Positions 1 through 6,764 of a DNA stretch of 6,764 nucleotides are shown piece by piece. The notes under the pieces are model-generated. The model searched no databases, was not told the origin of the DNA, and was given only the letters and a program-made list of their open reading frames with translations. Origin of the DNA: VGEM01 sp033764265. Lineage in GTDB: Bacteria > Pseudomonadota > Alphaproteobacteria > Rhodospirillales > Rhodospirillaceae. Position 1 is the first letter of the stretch. Each line of letters opens with the position of its first letter. The DNA is taken from NCBI GenBank assembly GCA_033764265.1, contig JANRJB010000072.1:1-6764 (forward strand), given 5' to 3'. The position numbers were made by a program, and so were the translations under genes.

Positions 1-633
1 TTTCCCGCCCTGCTTGGCGAACTGTACGCGGTGAAGCCCCATTGGCACGCGCCCGAGGCGATGCGCCTGGACCGCGCGCTGGTGCCGGCCTTCGGATTGC
101 GCGCGTACGGCGTTCACGTCAACGGCGTGGTACGCACCGAAGCCGGCCCGCAGCTGTGGATCGCCACCCGCGCCGCCGATCGGCTGGTCGCGCCCGGCAA
201 GCTCGACAATATGGTCGGCGGCGGCCAGCCCGCCGGGCTGTCGCTGATCGACAACGTGATCAAGGAATGCGCCGAGGAGGCCGGCCTGTCGGAAGCGGTG
301 GCGCGTCGCGCCCGGCCGGCCGGGGCGATCAGCTACAGCTTCGCCGCCGCAACCGGCCTGCGCGTCGACACGCTGTTCGTCTACGACCTGGAGCTGCCGG
401 CCGACGTGGTGCCGGTCAATCGCGACGGCGAGATCGCCCGGTTCGACCTGATGCCATTGGCCGACGTGTTGTCGGTGGTGCGCGATACCGACCGCTTCAA
501 GTTCAACGTCAACCTGGTGATCCTCGACTTCGCCCTGCGCCACGGCGCGCTCGATCCGGCCAGTGAGCCGGACTACGAAGCAATTGCCGCGGGGCTTCAC
601 CTGGACCCGGACACCATCGGAAAAACGATTTGA
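1..633 (+). CDS. Nudix hydrolase, DUF4743/Tnr3-like family (5' partial)
   Basis: The reading frame is open from base 1 to a TGA at 631-633, so the true start lies left of the window; the GTG at 31 is probably an internal valine because the upstream codons read FPALLGELYA in the same frame. In fragment numbering, an N-terminal DUF4743-like segment (about 1-40) precedes a Nudix fold. The Nudix box spans about 73-96 (GGGQPAG...KECAEEAGL), with metal-binding glutamates in the KE..EE core at 89, 92 and 93. The classical first Glu of the box is replaced by Leu, and Lys replaces the usual Arg. The late block RFKFNVNLVILDFALRHG is characteristic of the family that includes the Nudix part of fungal Tnr3 and plant NUDT20/24. 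Characterised members hydrolyse diphosphates, notably oxidised or damaged forms of thiamin diphosphate. The exact substrate here is inferred from family only. Upstream neighbours are not visible; accA follows after a 103-nt spacer. Confidence 0.88.
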   Translation, partial: FPALLGELYAVKPHWHAPEAMRLDRALVPAFGLRAYGVHVNGVVRTEAGPQLWIATRAADRLVAPGKLDNMVGGGQPAGLSLIDNVIKECAEEAGLSEAVARRARPAGAISYSFAAATGLRVDTLFVYDLELPADVVPVNRDGEIARFDLMPLADVLSVVRDTDRFKFNVNLVILDFALRHGALDPASEPDYEAIAAGLHLDPDTIGKTI

Positions 634-650
634 CACCAAGGTGTTAAATC
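627..650. promoter_or_regulatory. 24-bp imperfect palindrome, operator- or terminator-like
   Basis: Arms GATTTGACACC (627-637) and GGTGTTAAATC (640-650) flank a 2-nt centre (AA) and match at 10 of 11 positions. The one mismatch (G632/T645) would be a G-U wobble in plus-strand RNA, so an RNA hairpin with a CAAG loop and 10-bp stem is fully paired. It begins 4 nt before the Nudix stop and covers the -35 and part of the spacer of the candidate accA promoter, a classic repressor position. As a plus-strand terminator it lacks a good U-tract (the tail is ATATCTTGCG). On the minus strand the hairpin is followed by G and then five T (complement of 621-625), but no minus-strand gene lies upstream of it. 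It is therefore either an operator dyad or a weak terminator; I cannot tell which. Confidence 0.5.
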
Positions 651-657
651 ATATCTT
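630..657 (+). promoter_or_regulatory. Candidate sigma70-type promoter for accA
   Basis: A perfect TTGACA hexamer lies at 630-635, overlapping the Nudix stop codon. After a 16-nt spacer comes TATCTT at 652-657, a 4/6 match to TATAAT. The predicted start would be near 664, giving an untranslated leader of about 70 nt before the accA ATG. The stretch is clearly AT-richer than its surroundings. A second possible -35 (TTGACT, 683-688) has no good -10 partner. This is inferred from sequence only. Confidence 0.42.
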
Positions 658-736
658 GCGTGGCACCGCACGCCCCGGTTTGTTGACTTTTTAACCCGTC
701 CCCGTCAGTTTGCGGGCTTCATCCGTCGGGACGCCG

Positions 737-1676
<940 letters not shown>

Positions 1677-1690
<14 letters not shown>

Positions 1691-2303
1691 ACCGGCGGCG
1701 CGGGCTGGCGCGTTAGCCGCAGTACTTTTCATATTTGCTTTCGCGATTTACCCCGCCCGTGCGGCCGAGCCCTCGGCCAATGAGATCGTGGTCGGCAGCC
1801 CCGACGCGCGCGTCACCGTCGTCGAGTACGCGTCGCTGACCTGTCCGCACTGCGCCGAGTTCCACACCGCCACCTTCGCCCGCCTGAAATCGGCCTATGT
1901 GGACACCGGCAAGGTGCGCTGGGTGCTGCGTCACTACCCGCTCGATCCGCTCGCCATGGCGGCGGCGCTGCTGGTCCAGTGCGCCGCGCCCGACAAGCGC
2001 TTCGGCCTGGCCAGCATGATGTTTCAGGGCCAAAACCTGTGGATCGCCGCGCCCAAGCCGCTGGAGCCCTTGAAGCAATACGCCTTGCTGGCCGGCCTGA
2101 ACGGCGCGGCGGCCGACGCCTGCCTGCGCGACCGCGCCCACTTCGCCGCCGTGCGCGATGCCCAGCTGAAATCCGCCGACGAGCACGACGTGCAGTTCAC
2201 GCCGGCGTTCTTCATCGGCGCGGACAGCATCCAGGGCGCGGCCGACTACGACACACTGGCGGATGCGATCGACGCCGCGTTGGCCGTTCAAGCGCCGAAG
2301 TAA
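1677..2303 (+). CDS. DsbA-like periplasmic thiol:disulfide oxidoreductase
   Basis: This 208-aa protein has an N-terminal signal peptide: a hydrophobic stretch at about 11-25 and a likely cleavage after ARA (residue 29). It is therefore expected in the periplasm. The mature part is a DsbA-type thioredoxin fold. It has the redox motif CPHC at 56-59, preceded by the strand VTVVEYASLT, and the cis-proline loop FTPAFFIG with Thr175-Pro176. Two more cysteines, C102 and C149, sit in the helical insertion and may form a second, structural disulfide. The likely role is forming or shuffling disulfides in exported proteins; no DsbB or DsbD partner is visible. The ATG overlaps accA by 14 nt (ATGGCCTGGGTTGA) and has only a poor SD, consistent with translational coupling. 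Its leader codons (TTA, GTA, ATA, TTT) are less GC-rich than the rest of the gene. Confidence 0.9.
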
Positions 2304-2348
2304 TCAGCGCGCGCGAGAACCCGCAGGGTGCGTGTGGTATGGTGGGGC

Positions 2349-3818
2349 ATGATGTCCCCGGCCTTCCCGGCGCATTTGCCTTACACCGTCCATTACCAGC
2401 CGCAGCTTCATCCCGGCCGGCAAGCTTTGGCCCTGGCGCTGGCGGGCCGCCAATCCCCGGATTTCGCGCGATCGTTCACCCACCTGGAACTGGGCTGCGG
2501 GTTCGGCCTGTCGGCGTTGATCCATGCCGCAGCGCACCCGAAGGCGCGGTTCTTCGCCGTCGACGCGCTGCCCGCGCACGTCGGCTGGGCGCAAGGCATG
2601 GCGGAGGCCGCGGCCCTGACCAACCTGACGGTGATCGGCGCGCCGTTCGGCGCACTCCACGACCAGGACCTGCCCGCCTGCGACACGATCGCACTGCACG
2701 GCGTGTGGAGCTGGGTGAGCGACGCCGACCGCGCGCACGCGCTGCGCCTGATCGACCAGCTGCTGAAGCCGGGCGGCGTGCTGTACCTGAGCTACAACGC
2801 ACTGCCGGGCTTGGCCGCCCTGCTGCCGCTGCGCGAGATGATGCGCCTGGGCTTCGACCGGGCGACCGGCGACGCTCCGGCGCGGATCGCGGCCGCACTG
2901 ACGCTGGTGGACGTGCTGGACGGGGCCGAGGCGCGCTACCTGCGCGACAACCCGGCGGCGGCGGCCCTGGCGCGGTCGCTGGCGCGCCAGCACGCCAACT
3001 ACGCCGCCCACGAGTACTTCGCCGCCGACTGGCGCTGTTTCTATCATCGCGAGGTCGCCGCGGCGCTGGCGCCGCTGGGCCTGAGCTTCGCGGCCTCGAC
3101 CGATCTGGCCGATGCCTTGCCCGAAACCCTTCACACCGCCGCGGGCCGGGCCGTGCTGGCCGCCGAGACCGATCCGACCGCGCGCGAAACGCTGGCCGAC
3201 GTGCTGCTCAACCGCGATTTTCGCGCCGATCTGTTCATCCGCGCGCCCGCTGCCGCGCCCGACGCGCCGCGCGATTTCGCCGATCGGATCGGCCCCATCG
3301 CGCTGACGCTGGGCGCGCACGAATTGGACCACATCGTGCTGCGCACACCGGCCGGTCCGCGCGCGCCCGACGCGGTCACGCGTGCGGTGATGGCCGCGCT
3401 GGTCGGCGCGCCGGCCGACGTGACCCGGCTGCGGGCCAAGCCCGAACTGTGCGCGGAGGCGCCCGAGACCCTGGCCCGCGCGCTGGTGTGGCTGATGGCC
3501 GCCGGCGCCGCCGATCCGGCGTTGCCCGTCGCGGACGATGGCGACCGGCGCGCGCGCTGCGCCCGGCTCAACGCCGCGCTATGGGCCCAGGCCCCGATCA
3601 GCGCAGACGTCGGCGTGGCGGCCTCGCCGCTGACCGGTGCGGCGATCTCGGCGACGCAGGAAGAACAGATTTTCCTGCTGGCGCGTTTGCGCAACCTGGA
3701 CCCGGTCGACTTCGCGAGCGGCTTCGCGCCCGACACCGCGCGGGCGGATATCGCCGCCGATCATGGGCGCTTCGTGCGCGACCGCCTGCCCGTGCTGGAA
3801 CGGCACGGCGTGGCGTAA
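2349..3818 (+). CDS. SAM-dependent methyltransferase with methyltransferase regulatory domain
   Basis: This 489-aa protein is predicted cytosolic, with no signal peptide or membrane segment seen. Residues about 10-160 form a class I Rossmann methyltransferase. The N-terminal tag PYTVHYQPQLHPGR is followed by SAM motif I, HLELGCGFGLS (45-55), an acidic residue ending strand 2 (D72 in FFAVDA), the block IALHGVWSWVSDADR (114-128) and LLKPGGVLYLSYNALPG (138-154). Residues about 215-300 fit the methyltransferase regulatory domain (PF10119 type): AAHEYFAADWRCFYHREV, then NRDFRADLFIR. The last ~190 residues look like the winged-helix-like tail of this group. The substrate is unknown; some relatives are described as protein lysine methyltransferases. 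Two adjacent in-frame ATGs (2349, 2352) follow GGTGGGG; GTG codons at 2328 and 2334 are alternatives, so the start is uncertain by up to 7 residues. It lies 45 nt after the DsbA-like gene and converges on pgk. Confidence 0.85.
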   Translation: MMSPAFPAHLPYTVHYQPQLHPGRQALALALAGRQSPDFARSFTHLELGCGFGLSALIHAAAHPKARFFAVDALPAHVGWAQGMAEAAALTNLTVIGAPFGALHDQDLPACDTIALHGVWSWVSDADRAHALRLIDQLLKPGGVLYLSYNALPGLAALLPLREMMRLGFDRATGDAPARIAAALTLVDVLDGAEARYLRDNPAAAALARSLARQHANYAAHEYFAADWRCFYHREVAAALAPLGLSFAASTDLADALPETLHTAAGRAVLAAETDPTARETLADVLLNRDFRADLFIRAPAAAPDAPRDFADRIGPIALTLGAHELDHIVLRTPAGPRAPDAVTRAVMAALVGAPADVTRLRAKPELCAEAPETLARALVWLMAAGAADPALPVADDGDRRARCARLNAALWAQAPISADVGVAASPLTGAAISATQEEQIFLLARLRNLDPVDFASGFAPDTARADIAADHGRFVRDRLPVLERHGVA

Positions 3819-3845
3819 GGCTCAGCCGGACAGCGCCGCCACGCC
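3807..3845. terminator. Possible bidirectional hairpin at convergent gene ends
   Basis: A perfect 9-bp inverted repeat, GGCGTGGCG (3807-3815) and CGCCACGCC (3837-3845), encloses both stop codons of the converging methyltransferase and pgk genes. A small GGC-TCA-GCC stem (3819-3827) sits in the loop. There is no U-tract on either strand, so it is not a canonical intrinsic terminator. Both arms also encode Gly-Val-Ala at the two C-termini, so the symmetry may be a coding coincidence. Confidence 0.3.
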
Positions 3846-5015
3846 CGGCAGCGTCTTGCCCTCGATGAATTCCAGGAACGCGCCGCCGGCGGTGGAGACA
3901 TAGGTCAGGTCGTCGGCCACACCCGCGGCGTTGAGCGCGGCCACGGTGTCGCCGCCGCCGGCGATGGCCGCCAGCTTGCCGTCGCGCACCAGCTTGGCCG
4001 CGGCGCGCGCGACTATCATGGTGCCCTGGTCGAAAGGCGGTGTTTCGAATGCGCCAACCGGGCCGTTCCACAACAGGGTCTTGCACGCGCCCATCCGCTC
4101 GATCAGGGCCGCGGCGCTGGCCGGGCCGATATCGAGGATCAGCTGGTCGGCCGGCACTGCGTCGATGGCGCAGATCTCGGTCGGCGCGTTTCGGGCTAGC
4201 GCGTCGGCGATCACCGCGTCGTGCGGCAGCACGATGGCGCAGTTGGCGGCCAGCGCGCGGGTCATGATCTCGCGCGCGGTCTCGGCCAAATCCGGTTCGT
4301 GCAGCGACTTGCCGACGCCGACCCCTTGCGCGAACAGGAAGGTGTTGGCCATGGCCCCGCCGATCGCCAGCACGTCGACCTTTTCGATCAGGTTGTTAAG
4401 CAGCTCGATCTTGGTCGAGACCTTGGCCCCGCCGACGATGGCCATCACCGGCCGTTGCGGCGTCTCCAAGGCGGCCGACAGGGCCTCAAGCTCCGCCTGC
4501 ATCTGCAATCCGGCGAAGGCCGGAAGTGCGTGGGCAAGCCCCTCGGTCGAGGCGTGGGCGCGGTGCGCCGCCGAGAACGCGTCGTTGACGTACACGTCGC
4601 CCAGTGCGGCCAGCGCCTTGACGAAGGCCGGGTCGTTGGCTTCTTCGCCCGGGTGGAAGCGCAGGTTCTCGAGCAACAGCACACCGCCCGGCGCAAGCCG
4701 ATGAACGGCAGATGCCGCCACCTCGCCGATGCAGTCCTCGGCGAAGGTGACGGGCGCGCCGACCGCATCGGCCAGCGGCTGGACCACGGGCTTGAGCGAC
4801 ATCGCGGCCACACGCTTGCCCTTGGGCCGGTCGAAGTGCGACAGCACCACCACTTTGGCGCCCTTGGCCACAAGTGCCTTTACAGTGGGCGCGAAACGTT
4901 CGATGCGGGTGGCGTCGGTAACGCGACCGTCCTTGGCGGGCACGTTCAGGTCGGCGCGCACCAGCACGCGTTGGCCCGCAACCTGGGCCTGATCGAGGGT
5001 CTTGAAGGCGGGCAT
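3822..5015 (-). CDS. pgk: Phosphoglycerate kinase
   Basis: This 397-aa, full-length, cytoplasmic protein catalyses 1,3-bisphosphoglycerate + ADP = 3-phosphoglycerate + ATP. The two-lobed PGK signature is complete. The N-lobe has RADLNVP (20-26), the substrate-binding Arg in ATRIER (37), SHFDRPKG (59-66), ENLRFHPGEE (116-125) and the conserved DAFSAAHRAHAS. The C-lobe nucleotide site has GGAKVSTK (195-202), LWNGPVGAFE (315-324), AGGGDT (352-357) and STAGGAFLEFIEG (374-386). The ATG at 5015 gives the expected MPAFKTLD start; an open frame extends further upstream but is only an overlap with gap in another frame. It lies 28 nt after gap on the same strand, so it should be cotranscribed with gap. 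No strong SD is visible, suggesting reinitiation or coupling. SHFD instead of the commoner SHFG/SHLG before RPKG is a variant I recall from Alphaproteobacteria. Confidence 0.97.
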   Translation of the reverse strand: MPAFKTLDQAQVAGQRVLVRADLNVPAKDGRVTDATRIERFAPTVKALVAKGAKVVVLSHFDRPKGKRVAAMSLKPVVQPLADAVGAPVTFAEDCIGEVAASAVHRLAPGGVLLLENLRFHPGEEANDPAFVKALAALGDVYVNDAFSAAHRAHASTEGLAHALPAFAGLQMQAELEALSAALETPQRPVMAIVGGAKVSTKIELLNNLIEKVDVLAIGGAMANTFLFAQGVGVGKSLHEPDLAETAREIMTRALAANCAIVLPHDAVIADALARNAPTEICAIDAVPADQLILDIGPASAAALIERMGACKTLLWNGPVGAFETPPFDQGTMIVARAAAKLVRDGKLAAIAGGGDTVAALNAAGVADDLTYVSTAGGAFLEFIEGKTLPGVAALSG

Positions 5016-5043
5016 GGCGGCCGTGGGGCGCGTTGCCTGTTGC

Positions 5044-6051
<1,008 letters not shown>

Positions 6052-6291
6052 CGCCCGTCACCCTTCCGATCGTTGCGCTCCGCGTCCGCGAACCCGGCAA
6101 CATCTGAGCCGGATCAAGGATTTGCCCGCAGCCGCCGCGGCAGACTAAAACCGGCCGGCACGACCGCGGCAGGCGCGCCGAAGCGCCCGCGTGTTGCGAT
6201 GGCCGGGGGGATACAATAGTCGCCGCCCGATGCCAAGGGCATGCCGAGGCCGCCACGCGACGGCAGAGCGCACGCCAGGGGGAGAAGGTTC
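6052..6291. promoter_or_regulatory. Divergent gap/pap intergenic region
   Basis: This 240-nt gap between oppositely oriented starts must hold promoters for both units unless one is read from afar. It contains a 9-bp direct repeat CCGCGGCAG (6135-6143 and 6164-6172), the perfect palindrome CCGGCCGG (6151-6158) between the copies, and a small GCGC-CGAA-GCGC hairpin (6175-6186) that reads as a cUUCGg tetraloop stem on the minus strand. No convincing -35/-10 pair for gap was found by eye. I saw no small gene in it. Confidence 0.5.
6212..6217 (+). promoter_or_regulatory. Candidate -10 box for the polyphosphate phosphotransferase gene
   Basis: TACAAT at 6212-6217 matches the sigma70 -10 consensus at 5 of 6 positions and stands out in a GC-rich context. 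The 17-nt-spaced -35 position (GCGTGT) is poor, so an activator may be needed or the match may be chance. Transcription would start near 6224, leaving a leader of about 68 nt that ends in the strong SD. Confidence 0.3.
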
Positions 6292-6764
6292 ATGTTCGAA
6301 ACGGCCGAAGTGGGCGCCAGTCTGTCCGATGCGGCGTTCCGTGACATCAAAGACCGGCTGCGGCTCGACCTGATCGAGCATCAGCAGTCCCTGCGGACGG
6401 CCGACATGCCGGCCATCGTGATCCTGTCGGGGGTCAAGGGCGCCGGCGTGATCGACACCGCCAACCTGCTCAACACCTGGATGGACCCGCGCTGGATCGC
6501 CACCACGGCGTTCGACGATCCCAGCGACGAGGAGCGCGAACGGCCGTTGTTCTGGCGCTATTGGCGCAGCCTGCCGGCGGCCGGGGCCATGGGGCTGTAC
6601 ATCGGCGGCTGGTACAACGATCCGATCGCCTGCCTGTGCGACCGCAGCGCCAGTCGTGCCGCGTTCGACGAGTGGCTGGTGCGCATCAAGACCTTCGAGA
6701 CCATGCTGGCCGACGAAGGCGCGTTGATTCTGAAGTTCTGGCTGCACTTGAGCAAAGCGGAACA
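6292..6764 (+). CDS. pap: Polyphosphate:AMP phosphotransferase, tandem PPK2 family (3' partial)
   Basis: The first 157 codons are visible and the gene runs off the right edge. Members of this family carry two fused PPK2 domains (about 500 aa in total) and transfer phosphate from inorganic polyphosphate to AMP, making ADP in the cytoplasm. The opening MFETAEVG and the blocks NLLNTWMDPRW (58-68), RPLFWRYWRSLPAAGAMG, GGWYNDP and EGALILKFWLHLSK align with what I recall of Pseudomonas aeruginosa PA3455-type enzymes. The P-loop, normally A-G-K-G, reads SGVKGAGVID (46-55): the phosphate-binding Lys is Val53. This N-terminal unit is therefore probably non-catalytic, with activity expected from the C-terminal domain outside the window. 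The start is firm: AGGGGGAGAAGG (6277-6288) lies just upstream at good spacing. The gene is divergent from gap-pgk, whose PGK step also uses ADP. Confidence 0.9.
   Translation, partial: MFETAEVGASLSDAAFRDIKDRLRLDLIEHQQSLRTADMPAIVILSGVKGAGVIDTANLLNTWMDPRWIATTAFDDPSDEERERPLFWRYWRSLPAAGAMGLYIGGWYNDPIACLCDRSASRAAFDEWLVRIKTFETMLADEGALILKFWLHLSKAE

Noticed and set aside
658..692. Hairpin GCGTG-GCACCG-CACGC followed by a T5 run, as a terminator before accA
   Set aside because: The T-run starts 15 nt after a 5-bp stem, too far for an intrinsic terminator; the T5 is more simply part of the AT-rich leader.
2319..2329. ACCC-GCA-GGGT hairpin between the dsbA-like and methyltransferase genes, as a terminator
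   Set aside because: The stem is only 4 bp with no U-tract, and it sits in the region used for ribosome binding by the next gene.
2304..3332. 342-aa minus-strand open frame antisense to the methyltransferase
   Set aside because: Its Gln/Arg/Gly-rich translation has no motif, and it mirrors codon bias of the sense gene.
1979..3868. 629-aa open frame on the plus strand over the methyltransferase
   Set aside because: It is the longest open frame in the window but is very rich in Arg/Ala/Gly/Pro, spans two recognised genes in another frame, and shows no domain. The shorter overlapping frame has clear SAM-methyltransferase motifs.

Overview
The window is GC-rich DNA (mostly G/C in third codon positions) and reads like an ordinary stretch of a proteobacterial chromosome. 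The acetyl-CoA carboxylase alpha subunit, GAPDH and phosphoglycerate kinase all carry sequence blocks typical of Alphaproteobacteria (for example TPWQKTQVARHP and RLKHNFGMARPEGYRKA in AccA, and SHFDRPKG in PGK). The lineage call is from remembered family resemblance, not from a search. No tRNA, rRNA, CRISPR array, insertion sequence or phage gene is visible.

Left block, plus strand (1-3818). The window opens inside a DUF4743-type Nudix hydrolase gene (5' end missing). A short AT-rich spacer follows, with a 24-bp imperfect palindrome overlapping a consensus -35 hexamer; this is the likely control region for accA. Then come accA, a DsbA-like periplasmic thioredoxin-fold protein whose start overlaps the accA stop by 14 nt, and after 45 nt a 489-aa SAM-dependent methyltransferase with a C-terminal 'methyltransferase regulatory domain'. 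These three genes lie close enough to be one transcription unit.

Right block, minus strand (3822-6051). gap and pgk form a tight two-gene operon (28-nt spacer) read leftward. They encode consecutive glycolytic/gluconeogenic steps that make or use 1,3-bisphosphoglycerate. pgk converges on the methyltransferase gene with only 3 nt between the two stop codons, and an inverted repeat straddles that junction.

Right edge, plus strand (6292-6764). A 240-nt divergent intergenic region separates gap from the first 157 codons of a polyphosphate:AMP phosphotransferase (tandem PPK2 family). The visible N-terminal PPK2 unit has lost the P-loop lysine. The gene runs off the window.

Functionally the window is mostly core metabolism: fatty-acid initiation, lower glycolysis, and nucleotide/polyphosphate energy handling. 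The least understood gene is the methyltransferase. I found no clear evidence of a new multi-gene system. The items most worth a second look are the palindrome/promoter overlap before accA, the degenerate P-loop in the polyphosphate enzyme, and the methyltransferase with unknown substrate.
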